A DNA stretch of 64,000 nt from contig NC_015312.1 in assembly GCF_000196675.2 (NCBI RefSeq), forward strand, positions 5,658,501 to 5,722,500, written 5' to 3'. A program made the position numbers and the translations under genes. The DNA comes from Pseudonocardia benzenivorans CB1190 (lineage in GTDB: Bacteria; Actinomycetota; Actinomycetes; Mycobacteriales; Pseudonocardiaceae). The first letter of the stretch is position 1, and each line of letters opens with the position of its first letter. Below, one piece after another: positions 8,682 through 16,201 of the stretch. The notes under the pieces are model-generated. The model was not told where the DNA came from. It was given only the letters and a program-made list of their open reading frames with translations, and did no database searches.

Positions 8682-9640
8682 CGGAGCTGTCCGTGTCGCT
8701 CGGGTTGTGGCAGGACCGGCCGTCGATCGAGGCCGTGGACACCGCCCGCGCCGCCGACGAGCTGGGCTATGCGCGGCTGTGGATCGGCGAGATGGCGACG
8801 TACGACGCCTTCGCACTCGCCGCCGCCCTGCCGGGCACGATCCCGCTGGTCCTGGGCCCGTTCGCGGTGGCCGTCCGGACACCGGTGCAGATCGCGGTCG
8901 GCGCGGCGACGGTCGCGGAGCTGACCGGGCGGACCGTCGAGGTGGCGATCGGGTCGTCGAGCCCGGTCGTCGTGTCGGCGTGGCACGGGCGAGCGGCCCC
9001 GGCACCGGCGCTCGCGCTGGCGGAGACGGCCCAGACGTTGCGGACGCTGCTCGACGGCGGGCGCGCCGACGTCGACGGGAAGGTCGTGCGCACCCGCGGG
9101 TATCGGCTGCGCGCGCCGGCACCCGGCGGACCGGTGACGATCGCGGCGTTCGGGCCGCAGGCCGTCCGGGTGGCAGGCCGCTACGCCGACCGGATGGTGC
9201 TGAACCTGTTGCCGCCCTCGGTCGCGACGCGGTTGGTCGAGGCCGTGCGCGCCGCCGCCCGGGAAGCGGGGCGAGAGCCGCCGCGGGTCGCCGCCTGGGT
9301 GACCGCGGCGGTCGACCCCGACGCCGAGGCGATGGCCCGGCTGGCGCGCGGGGTCGTCGGCTACCTGGCGGTGCCGGGATACGGGGAGGTGTTCGCCGAG
9401 GCCGGGTTCGGAGACCTCGTCGGGTTCGCGAGAACCGGGCCGTCACCGCGGGAACTGTTCGCCGCGGTCCCGTCCTCGCTGACCGCGGCGGTGGGGGCGA
9501 TCGGGACGGTCGACGAGGTCACCGCGCGCATCGCCGAGTACGCCGCGGCAGGCGTCGACGAGGTGTGCCTGGTCCCCGTCGCGACCGACGCCGACCCCGC
9601 GGGTCGCCGGACCCTGACCGCGCTGGCGCCCCGGTCGTGA
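8678..9640 (+). CDS. LLM-class F420-dependent oxidoreductase
   Basis: 320 aa luciferase-like (bacterial luciferase alpha/beta barrel) protein. GTG 8678 overlaps the ligase stop (GTGA). The N-terminus MTELSVSLGLWQDRPSIEAVDTARAADELGYARLWIGEM is the standard first barrel unit. PFAVAVRTPVQIAVGAATVAELTGRTVEVAIGSSS and VAGRYADRMVLNLLPP are typical of F420-using members rather than FMN luciferases. It presumably transfers hydride between F420 and a substrate of the operon, and the F420 biosynthesis gene fbiC lies just downstream on the other strand. A 40-bp palindrome follows at 9672. The exact reaction is unknown. Confidence 0.87.
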   Translation: MTELSVSLGLWQDRPSIEAVDTARAADELGYARLWIGEMATYDAFALAAALPGTIPLVLGPFAVAVRTPVQIAVGAATVAELTGRTVEVAIGSSSPVVVSAWHGRAAPAPALALAETAQTLRTLLDGGRADVDGKVVRTRGYRLRAPAPGGPVTIAAFGPQAVRVAGRYADRMVLNLLPPSVATRLVEAVRAAAREAGREPPRVAAWVTAAVDPDAEAMARLARGVVGYLAVPGYGEVFAEAGFGDLVGFARTGPSPRELFAAVPSSLTAAVGAIGTVDEVTARIAEYAAAGVDEVCLVPVATDADPAGRRTLTALAPRS

Positions 9641-9671
9641 GCCGCGCCGGGCCCGTGCTCACGCCCCCGTC

Positions 9672-9711
9672 GTGAGTGGCGATGGTCGCCATGGCGACCA
9701 TCGCCGCGCAC
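9672..9711. repeat. 40-bp palindromic element, copy 1 (18 of 20 positions paired)
   Basis: Left arm GTGAGTGGCGATGGTCGCCA, with the symmetry axis between 9691 and 9692. The inner 28 bp are perfectly palindromic and the outer right arm has two mismatches. It sits between the converging ends of the LLM gene (9640) and the DUF6191 gene (9714). A second, perfect copy is at 55315-55354. It could be a bidirectional terminator or a REP-like mobile palindrome; it is not followed by a T-run on either side. Confidence 0.75.
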
Positions 9712-9713
9712 GG

Positions 9714-9908
9714 CTAGTCGGCGTCGCCGTCGGCGTCCACACCCTCGACGGCCTCGAACCCGCCCTGGGTGGCGTCGCCGCCGCGGTGCAGCACGACGGT
9801 GTTGGAGTCGAGGTCGATCGGGCCCAGCTGCCACTTCTCGCCGGTGCCCGACTCCTCGTTCTCCTTCCGGATCTTCGGTCCGGGGAACAGCTCACCGAGA
9901 ACGCCCAT
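9714..9908 (-). CDS. DUF6191-type small protein
   Basis: 64 aa starting at ATG 9908: MGVLGELFPGPKIRKENEES, then WQLGPIDLDSNTVVLHR and an acidic C-terminus. The pattern of a short amphipathic N-terminus with F-P-G-P-x-I, followed by GPIDLDSxxVVL, matches the actinobacterial DUF6191 family as I remember it. Function unknown. It lies between an LLM oxidoreductase (convergent) and fbiC (same strand, 53 bp away). The stop is 2 bp from the palindromic repeat. A longer start is possible but would extend into non-conserved sequence. Confidence 0.7.
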   Translation of the reverse strand: MGVLGELFPGPKIRKENEESGTGEKWQLGPIDLDSNTVVLHRGGDATQGGFEAVEGVDADGDAD

Positions 9909-9961
9909 GGGCCCGATGGTACGTGCGTGCGACCCGCGGGCCACACGCCAAGCAGGGCGGG

Positions 9962-12562
9962 TCAGGCAGGGGTCAGCGGCAGGGCACGGCGGCTCGGGGT
10001 CAGGGGGTGCGGGGTGCCGTCGTAGGTCGTCGTCCGCTGGCGGACCGGGCGGCCCGCCGCCGCGGCGATGGCGGTGAGCTCGGCGACCGAACGGGCGGAG
10101 CCGTTCTCCGAGCCGGCCATCCGGGAGATCGTCTCCTCCATCAGGGTTCCGCCCATGTCATCGGCGCCGCCGCGCAGGATGTCCGCGGACAGGGCGTCCC
10201 CGAGCTTCACCCACGAGCACTGGACGTGGTCGATCCGCCCGTGCAGGGCCAGCCGCGCGAACGCGTGCACCGCCCGGTTGTCGCGCTCCGTGGGGCCCGG
10301 GCGGGCGATCCCGGCCAGGTAGATCGGGGCGTTGTGGTGCACGAAGGGCAACGGGACGAACTCGGTGAACCCGGCCACGCCGTTGGCGCGGGCGCGGTCC
10401 TGCATCGTCGCGAGCGTGCGCAGGTGGCCGAGCCAGTGCCGCGGCTGGTCGACATGGCCGTACATCATCGTCGAGCTCGACCGGATGCCCAGCTCGTGCG
10501 CCGTCGAGACCACCTCGACCCACTGCGCCGCAGGCAGCTTCCCCTTCGTGAGGACCCAGCGGACCTCGTCGTCGAGGATCTCGGCCGCCGTGCCGGGGAT
10601 GGAGCCGAGGCCGGCGTCGCGCAGCTCGGTGAGCCACTCCCGCACCGACACCCCGGCCTTCGCCGCCGCGGACACGATCTCCATCGGCGAGAACGCGTGC
10701 ACGTGCATCCCGGGGACCGCGGCGTGCACCGCGCGGACCAGGTCGGCGTAGAACGTGACCGGCAACTGCGGGTCGATGCCGCCCTGCATGCAGACCTCGG
10801 TCGCGTCGTCGGCCGCGGCCTCCGCCGCACGGGCGGCGACCTCGTCGAGCGAGAGCCGGAACGCGTCCGCGTCGCGCTCGCGCTGGGCGAACGCGCAGAA
10901 CCGGCACCCGACGTAGCACACGTTGGAGAAGTTGATGTTCCGGTTGACGACGTAGGTGACCTCCTCGCCCACCACGTCGCGACGGACGTCGTCGGCGAGG
11001 CGGGCCAGCTCCGCCAGCGCCGGGCCGTCCGCGGTCAGGACGGCCATCGCCGCGGCCTCGTTGGCCGGGTCGAGCAGGGCGGCCGGCTCGGCGGCGGCCA
11101 GGTCCAGACCCGCCCGGACGTCCGACTCCAACCGCTGCGGGGCCCCGGCGCCCGACGCCCCGGCCGGGACGCTGTCGCGGATCGCGTCCCAGTCGCCGTA
11201 GACCGAGTCGAAGTCGCCACGCCGGTCGCCGGTCCGGCCCGTCGTGTCGATCGACTCGTGGAGGTCGGTCCGCCCCGACGACGCGAACCCGCCGTCGGGC
11301 TCCTGCCACGGCCGCCCCGCCACGACCGCGTCCTCGTTCGCCAGCCCGTCCGGCCCGGCCAGGGCGGCGACGTGCGCATGCAGCCGGGTGTCGATCCACG
11401 GCGAGCCCGCCCGCACGTAGCGCGGGTAGACCGTCAGCCGCTCCCGCAGCGTGAACCCGGCCTCCGCCGAGCGCGCCGCCAGCTCGTCGATCGCGGGCCA
11501 CGGGCGCTCCGGGTTGACGTGGTCGGCCGTCACCGGAGACACGCCGCCCCAGTCGTCGATACCCGCGCGCAACATCAGCGCGAACTCCTCCCCGACCAGG
11601 TTCGGCGGGGCCTGCACGCGCATCTTCGGGCCCAGCACGATGCGGGCGACCGCGATCGTGGCGGCCAGGTCCTCCAGCGACGCGTCGGGGTCGTCGCGCA
11701 TCGCGGTGTCGGGCTTGGCGCGGAAGTTCTGAACGATCGTCTCCTGCACGTGCCCGTGCGCCCGGGCCGCCGCGCGGATCGCGAAGATCGACTCGGCGCG
11801 TTCGGTGCGGGTCTCGCCGATCCCGATCAGGATGCCCGTCGTGAACGGGACGCCGACCCGGCCGGCGTCGGTCAGCGCCCGCAGCCGCACCGCGGGCTCC
11901 TTGTCGGGGCTGCCGTAGTGCGGACCGGAGCGCTCCGACCACAGCCGGGTGGCCGTCGTCTCCAGCATCATCCCCATCGACGGCGCGACCGGCTTGAGCC
12001 GCGTCAGCTCCTCCCACGACATGACGCCGGGGTTGAGGTGCGGCAGCAGGCCCGTCTCCTCCAGCACCGCGATCGCGCTCGCCCGCACGTAGTCCAACGT
12101 GGAGTCGTACCCGCGGGCGTCGAGCCACTCGCGGGCCGCGGGCCACCGCTCCTCCGGGCGGTCCCCGAGGGTGAACAGCGCCTCCTTGCAACCCGCCGCC
12201 GCACCCTCCCGGGCGATCTCCAGTACCTCGTCACGCTCCAGGAACGCCGCCGGCAGCCGATGCGGCACCGTCGCGAACGTGCAGTAGTGACACCGGTCCC
12301 GGCACAGCCGGGTCAACGGGATGAACACCTTCCGCGAGTACGTGACCACCCCCGGCCTGCCCGCATCGACCAGCCCCGCGTCACGGACCCGGGACGCGGC
12401 GTCGAGCAGCTCGTCGAGATGCTCGCCCCGCGCCGCCAGCAGCACCGCGGCCTCGGTCACGTCCAGGACGGCCCCGTCGCGCACCCGGCGCAACGCCCGT
12501 CGCAACGCCGTTTCCGACGGCTCGGGCTCCACGACGGTGGGATCGGGCAGGGCATCGGGCAT
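9962..12562 (-). CDS. fbiC: FO synthase (7,8-didemethyl-8-hydroxy-5-deazariboflavin synthase)
   Basis: 866 aa fused CofG/CofH enzyme. Two radical-SAM domains join a ribityl-aminouracil and tyrosine to make FO, the chromophore of coenzyme F420. The CofG cluster motif is CRDRCHYC (Cys87, 91, 94) and the CofH motif CYVGCRFC (Cys549, 553, 556), each ligating a [4Fe-4S] cluster. A linker (about 345-510) joins the halves. I chose ATG 12562 rather than the in-frame GTG at 12571: TAGTGT (12570-12575) lies 7 nt before the ATG, giving a leaderless start, and there is no ribosome site. Length fits mycobacterial FbiC. It supports the presence of F420 for the neighbouring LLM enzyme. Confidence 0.97.
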   Translation of the reverse strand: MPDALPDPTVVEPEPSETALRRALRRVRDGAVLDVTEAAVLLAARGEHLDELLDAASRVRDAGLVDAGRPGVVTYSRKVFIPLTRLCRDRCHYCTFATVPHRLPAAFLERDEVLEIAREGAAAGCKEALFTLGDRPEERWPAAREWLDARGYDSTLDYVRASAIAVLEETGLLPHLNPGVMSWEELTRLKPVAPSMGMMLETTATRLWSERSGPHYGSPDKEPAVRLRALTDAGRVGVPFTTGILIGIGETRTERAESIFAIRAAARAHGHVQETIVQNFRAKPDTAMRDDPDASLEDLAATIAVARIVLGPKMRVQAPPNLVGEEFALMLRAGIDDWGGVSPVTADHVNPERPWPAIDELAARSAEAGFTLRERLTVYPRYVRAGSPWIDTRLHAHVAALAGPDGLANEDAVVAGRPWQEPDGGFASSGRTDLHESIDTTGRTGDRRGDFDSVYGDWDAIRDSVPAGASGAGAPQRLESDVRAGLDLAAAEPAALLDPANEAAAMAVLTADGPALAELARLADDVRRDVVGEEVTYVVNRNINFSNVCYVGCRFCAFAQRERDADAFRLSLDEVAARAAEAAADDATEVCMQGGIDPQLPVTFYADLVRAVHAAVPGMHVHAFSPMEIVSAAAKAGVSVREWLTELRDAGLGSIPGTAAEILDDEVRWVLTKGKLPAAQWVEVVSTAHELGIRSSSTMMYGHVDQPRHWLGHLRTLATMQDRARANGVAGFTEFVPLPFVHHNAPIYLAGIARPGPTERDNRAVHAFARLALHGRIDHVQCSWVKLGDALSADILRGGADDMGGTLMEETISRMAGSENGSARSVAELTAIAAAAGRPVRQRTTTYDGTPHPLTPSRRALPLTPA

Positions 12563-12927
12563 GGCCGCCACACTATGTCGCCGCCGCGCGGGGGTCGACC
12601 GGCCCGCGACCCGTTCCCGATCTCGTCACACGCTCCGGCCCGCCCGGAACAGAACCGCACTCCCCCGCGGTTGAAGCGCGGCGCTCACGACCCCGGCCTC
12701 TCGGCCCGGCCCCTCCGAGCGCAACCCCACTGCTCCGCCGCGGCCGATCCGCGACCGTGAGGTTGCGCCCCGCAGGCCGGCCGCAACCCTGCTGCTCCCC
12801 GAGCCCGCCGCGACGACCGCCAGGTTGCGCTCGGGGGTGTGCTGTCGCCGCAGAGGGCCTCGGGACCCGCCGCGCGACGAACCTCAGGGTGCGCTCGAGT
12901 GTGCCGCTGCCGCGCAGGGTCTGCGGG
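12563..12927. repeat. Gene-free stretch with degenerate ~63-bp hairpin repeats
   Basis: No coding frame looks real here. Three related units lie at about 12719-12768, 12780-12830 and 12838-12895. The first has inverted ends GCGCAACC / GGTTGCGC; the second repeats (C)GCAACCCTGCTGCTCC ... AGGTTGCGC; the third keeps only the right arm (AGGGTGCGCTC). Right arms recur every 62-64 bp. They could form RNA stems downstream of the YbaK-type gene (ending 12928) or be decayed palindromic repeats. Confidence 0.5.
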
Positions 12928-13431
12928 TCAGGCGACGTCGGTCGGGGTGCCGCCGGTGACGGCGACGAGCTCGTCGAAGGTCGTCGGGAAGACGGCGTGC
13001 GGGATGCCGCCCGCGGCCCAGATCTCGGGGAAGTCGGCGAGCGCGCGGTCGACGAGCGTCCGCAGCGGCGCCGGGTGACCGACGGGCGCGACACCCCCGA
13101 TCACCTGGCCGGTGGCCGCCCGGACGAACTCGGGTGTCGCCCGGCCCACCGACGAGGCGCCGATCGTCGCCGCCACCTTGCCGGTGTCGACGCGGTGCGC
13201 ACCGGAGGTCAGGACGAGCAGCGGCTCGCCGTCGGCGTCGAAGACCAGGGAGTTCGCGATCTGCCCGACCTCGACACCCAGCGCTGCGGCCGCTGCCGCG
13301 GCGGTGCGGACCTCGTCGGGCAGCACCCGGAGCCGGCCGACCCTGGCCGGATCGGCGCCACCGGCGAGCAGGCGCTCACGGACGCGGACGACGTTGGGGT
13401 GGTCGGGGGTCTCGATGCTCACGACCGACAT
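12928..13431 (-). CDS. YbaK/EbsC-type aminoacyl-tRNA deacylase
   Basis: 167 aa. This family hydrolyses mischarged aminoacyl-tRNA (for example Cys-tRNA-Pro) in trans, or acts as a free-standing ProX editing domain. ATG 13431 gives MSVVSIETPDHPNVVRVRERL. Family features are the AAAAAALGVEVGQIANSLVF segment, LVLTSGAHRVDTGKVAATIG, and the loop TGQVIGGVAPVGHPAPL, the YbaK signature GG.PvGh. Four further in-frame N-terminal residues or more are possible. It stands alone, downstream of the kinase gene on the same strand with a 17-bp gap. Confidence 0.88.
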   Translation of the reverse strand: MSVVSIETPDHPNVVRVRERLLAGGADPARVGRLRVLPDEVRTAAAAAAALGVEVGQIANSLVFDADGEPLLVLTSGAHRVDTGKVAATIGASSVGRATPEFVRAATGQVIGGVAPVGHPAPLRTLVDRALADFPEIWAAGGIPHAVFPTTFDELVAVTGGTPTDVA

Positions 13432-13448
13432 TCGACCACGCCGGCCCG

Positions 13449-14870
13449 TCACGAGCCGTCGGTTATCCGGGTCCCGGTCAGCTGGCCGCCGTCGCCGCGG
13501 GACAGCAGGCAGAGCAGCGAGCGCGCACCCTCGGACCGGTTCACGGTCGAGGCGTCGAAGGCCTGCTCCGTGGGGACGAGCACGGTCACGGTGAGCTCAC
13601 CCTTGTCCGGCCCGCTGATCCGGCCGGACTCGAAGATCAGCATGCAGGCGGCGGCGCCGTAGCGCGCGAGGTCCTCCGCCGGCGGGTACGGGATGGCCAC
13701 GGTCGTGTCGAAGGGCGTGAGCGCCTCGTAGAGCTCGAAGTCGTGCGGGCCCGTACAGTTCGCCGACGCGTCGGAGGTGACGACGCGGCCCGGCGCGAGT
13801 TGCGCGTTGAGGCACGTGGGGTAGGCGAAGGCGAACTGCGCGAGGTCACCACCCTCGCCGTAGGTGAGGGTGCGGACCGACGTCGAATCGTCCCCGCCGA
13901 GCAGCGACGCACCGCCCCACACTCCGAGCGCCAGGCCCACGAGGAGCGCGACGACACCCGTCACGACCAGCGCCGCGGTTCCCCGCCGCCGCGGCGCGGG
14001 ACCGGGAGCGCCGGGCATCGTCGTGGCGACCGTCGAGTGGTTCGCGAGCGCGCCCGTCACGGTCAACGGACCGACGAGCATGGCCTCGGCCTGCTGGGCG
14101 GTCAGTCGCGCCGCGGGGTCGCGGATGAGCAGGCCTGCGATCACCGCGGCGAGCGGGCCGGTGCACCGCGGCGGCGGCGGGTCCTCGTGGATGACGGCGT
14201 AGATCGTCTGCGGGGTGGTCTCCCGGTTGAACGGGCCGGTGCCCTCGACGGCGTAGTACAGCGTCGCGCCGAGCGCCCAGAGGTCGGCGGGCGGCGCGGC
14301 CGGAGCGCCCTCCAGCCGTTCGGGCGCCATGTATCCGGGCGAGCCGACGAGCAGGCCCGTCGTCGTCAGGCGGGGGTCGTCGGCCGCGTGCGCGATGCCG
14401 AAGTCGGTGAGGGTGACGCGACCGTCGTGACCGAGCATGACGTTGCTCGGCTTCACGTCGCGGTGGACGACGCCGCCCGCGTGGGCCCGGCGCAGCGCGG
14501 CCAGCACCTGGCGGGCGACCTCGGTGGCCGACCGCTCGTCGAGGGGACCGCGGCGGGACACGACGTCGCTCAGTGTGTCGGCCTCCAGCAGCTCCATCAC
14601 GATGTGGTCGACGCCCCCGTCGGCGACGACGTCGTGCACCGTGACGATGCCGGGGTGGTTGAGCCGGCCCGCGGTGCGCGCCTCGCGCAGCAGCCGGTCG
14701 CGGAAGCGGCTGTGTTCCTCGGCCGAGAGCCCCTCGGGCAGCCGCAGCTCCTTGACCGCGACCTGGCGGCCGATCACGCGGTCCTCCGCCCGCCACACGA
14801 CGCCCATCCCGCCGCGGCCCAGCTCGTCGAGCACGATGTAGCGCCCGCCGACGACCCGACCCGTGGTCAC
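13449..14870 (-). CDS. Membrane-anchored serine/threonine protein kinase
   Basis: 473 aa Hanks-type kinase of the PknB family. The GTG start 14870 overlaps the xth stop by 4 bp. ATP loop GRGGMGVVW (18-26), catalytic Lys40 (VAVKEL), HRDVKPSN (136-143, Asp138) and DFG (156-158) are intact, and the activation segment contains TTTGLLVGSPGYMAPE. A single membrane span at about 298-320 separates it from an extracellular domain with Cys residues (YPTCLNA, ANCTGPHDFELYEAL, AACMLIF, LLCLLS). This domain resembles the septum-formation/secreted GD-C-x-PH module rather than PASTA repeats. It probably senses something at the cell surface. Ligand and targets unknown. Confidence 0.93.
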   Translation of the reverse strand: MTTGRVVGGRYIVLDELGRGGMGVVWRAEDRVIGRQVAVKELRLPEGLSAEEHSRFRDRLLREARTAGRLNHPGIVTVHDVVADGGVDHIVMELLEADTLSDVVSRRGPLDERSATEVARQVLAALRRAHAGGVVHRDVKPSNVMLGHDGRVTLTDFGIAHAADDPRLTTTGLLVGSPGYMAPERLEGAPAAPPADLWALGATLYYAVEGTGPFNRETTPQTIYAVIHEDPPPPRCTGPLAAVIAGLLIRDPAARLTAQQAEAMLVGPLTVTGALANHSTVATTMPGAPGPAPRRRGTAALVVTGVVALLVGLALGVWGGASLLGGDDSTSVRTLTYGEGGDLAQFAFAYPTCLNAQLAPGRVVTSDASANCTGPHDFELYEALTPFDTTVAIPYPPAEDLARYGAAACMLIFESGRISGPDKGELTVTVLVPTEQAFDASTVNRSEGARSLLCLLSRGDGGQLTGTRITDGS

Positions 14871-15673
14871 GGCGCGTACCGGACGGTGACCGGCGCATGG
14901 TCGGACCAGCGCTCGGCGTGGCTGGGTGCCCGCTCGACGACGGCGCTGCTCGCCCGCGCCGCCAGCCCCGCCGTGGCGACGTGCAGGTCGATCCGCCAGC
15001 CCGTGTCGTTGTCGAAGGCCCGGCCGCGATAGGACCACCACGAGTACGGCCCGTCGACACCCGGGTGCAGGCTGCGGACGACGTCGACCCAGCCCGAGCC
15101 GTACAGCTCGCCGAGCCAGGCGCGCTCGTGCGGGAGGAACCCGGAGTTGCGGACGTTGCCGCGCCAGTTGCGGATGTCGGCCTCGGTGTGGGCGATGTTC
15201 CAGTCCCCGCACACGACGACCTCGCGGTCCTCGGCGGCGGCCTTCTCGCGCCGCTCGGCCAGGTAGGGCGCGAACGCGGCGAGGAAGCGGTCCTTCTCGT
15301 CCTGGCGCGGGGTGCCGACGGTCCCGTTGGGCAGGTAGAGCGACGCGACCGTCAGCCCGGGCAGGTCGACCTCGACGTAGCGCCCGGCAGCGGCCCCCTC
15401 GGCGGCGTCGATGCCGACCCGGACGGCCTCGGGCGCGACGCGGGTCAGCACCCCGACCCCGGCGCGGCCCTGTGCAGCGTCGCTCGGGGCGAGCGTCAGC
15501 AGCCAGCCGGCGCGCTCGAGCACGCCGAGGAGCTCGTCGGGCAGGTCCTCGTGCCGGGCGCGGGTCTCCTGCAGGCACACGACGTCGGCGTCGGTGGCGG
15601 CCAGCCAGGCGGTGAGACCCTTGGGCGCCGCGGCACGGATGCCGTTGACGTTGACGGAGCTGACCGTGAGCAC
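14867..15673 (-). CDS. xth: Exodeoxyribonuclease III (AP endonuclease)
   Basis: 268 aa endonuclease/exonuclease/phosphatase-fold DNA repair enzyme that cuts 5' to abasic sites and trims 3' blocks. Diagnostic motifs: VNVNGIRAA (Asn binding metal), CLQETRA (metal Glu), VVVCGDWNIAHTEADIRNW (GDxN), RAWLGELYGSGWVDVVR, WWSYRGRAFDNDTGWRIDL and the terminal SDHAPV with the catalytic His. GTG 15673 starts MLTVSSVNVNG. Length is normal. The gene is transcriptionally coupled to the kinase downstream (GTGA overlap). CAGGCT 6 nt before the start may be a leaderless -10. Confidence 0.95.
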   Translation of the reverse strand: MLTVSSVNVNGIRAAAPKGLTAWLAATDADVVCLQETRARHEDLPDELLGVLERAGWLLTLAPSDAAQGRAGVGVLTRVAPEAVRVGIDAAEGAAAGRYVEVDLPGLTVASLYLPNGTVGTPRQDEKDRFLAAFAPYLAERREKAAAEDREVVVCGDWNIAHTEADIRNWRGNVRNSGFLPHERAWLGELYGSGWVDVVRSLHPGVDGPYSWWSYRGRAFDNDTGWRIDLHVATAGLAARASSAVVERAPSHAERWSDHAPVTVRYAP

Positions 15674-15716
15674 GCGCCGAGCCTGGCAGATCGGCTCCGG
15701 GCGGCGTGACGCCGGG

Positions 15717-16058
15717 TCAGCAGCTCGATCCGGCCTTCGGGGCGAGACTCGAGTCGAGCGCCCAGCGGTTCTCCCCGGCGAGCTGACGGAAGCCGTTGGT
15801 GACGACGCGCTGCGCGTCGACCTCCTTGCCCTTGTTCAGGGTGGCGACCGGAGCGAGCTCGGTCCCCGGGTTCGGCCGGACGTTGACCTGGTCGGCCGTC
15901 ACGATCATGACGCACCCCGTCGACCCCGTGGCCCCCGTGCCGAACTGCCCGGCGTCGATCAACGCCAGCACCGTGAGGATCGAGCCCGCGACGAGGACGA
16001 ACGCCCAGCCCTTGAAGCTGGACGACTCGAGCTTCGGGATCTTGATCTTCGACGCCAT
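15717..16058 (-). CDS. Membrane-anchored SH3-like domain protein
   Basis: 113 aa. A basic N-terminus (MASKIKIPKL) is followed by one membrane helix (FKGWAFVLVAGSILTVLALIDA, about 15-36). An outer segment reads CVMIVTADQVNVRPNPGTELAPVATLNKGKEVDAQ, the beginning of a bacterial SH3 (SH3_3) fold, with two cysteines flanking it (Cys49, final Cys). Probably a small envelope protein that binds a peptidoglycan or protein ligand. It stands alone between xth and icd on the same strand. A GAGAGG site lies about 12 nt before the ATG. Confidence 0.72.
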   Translation of the reverse strand: MASKIKIPKLESSSFKGWAFVLVAGSILTVLALIDAGQFGTGATGSTGCVMIVTADQVNVRPNPGTELAPVATLNKGKEVDAQRVVTNGFRQLAGENRWALDSSLAPKAGSSC

Positions 16059-16148
16059 GGTCTACCGGTCGCCTCTCGGTGCGCGGTCCGTGCGCGGGGA
16101 CGGGTCAACCGTAGCCGAGAGCGACGCCCCGGTGACCCCCCGAAACGC

Positions 16149-16186
16149 CGCGCGGCGCGCACCCCGGACGGGATGCGCGCCGCGCG
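16149..16186 (-). terminator. Hairpin downstream of icd
   Basis: 13-bp perfect stem CGCGCGGCGCGCA / TGCGCGCCGCGCG with a 12-nt loop, 15 nt after the icd stop. No U-run follows, as is usual in high-GC actinomycetes. Confidence 0.65.
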
Positions 16187-16201
16187 GGTGGGTCCGCCGG
16201 G

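Noticed and set aside
12757..13662. 301-codon plus-strand frame
   Set aside because: Antisense to the YbaK-type deacylase gene and the kinase end; no domain, Arg/Gly-rich shadow.
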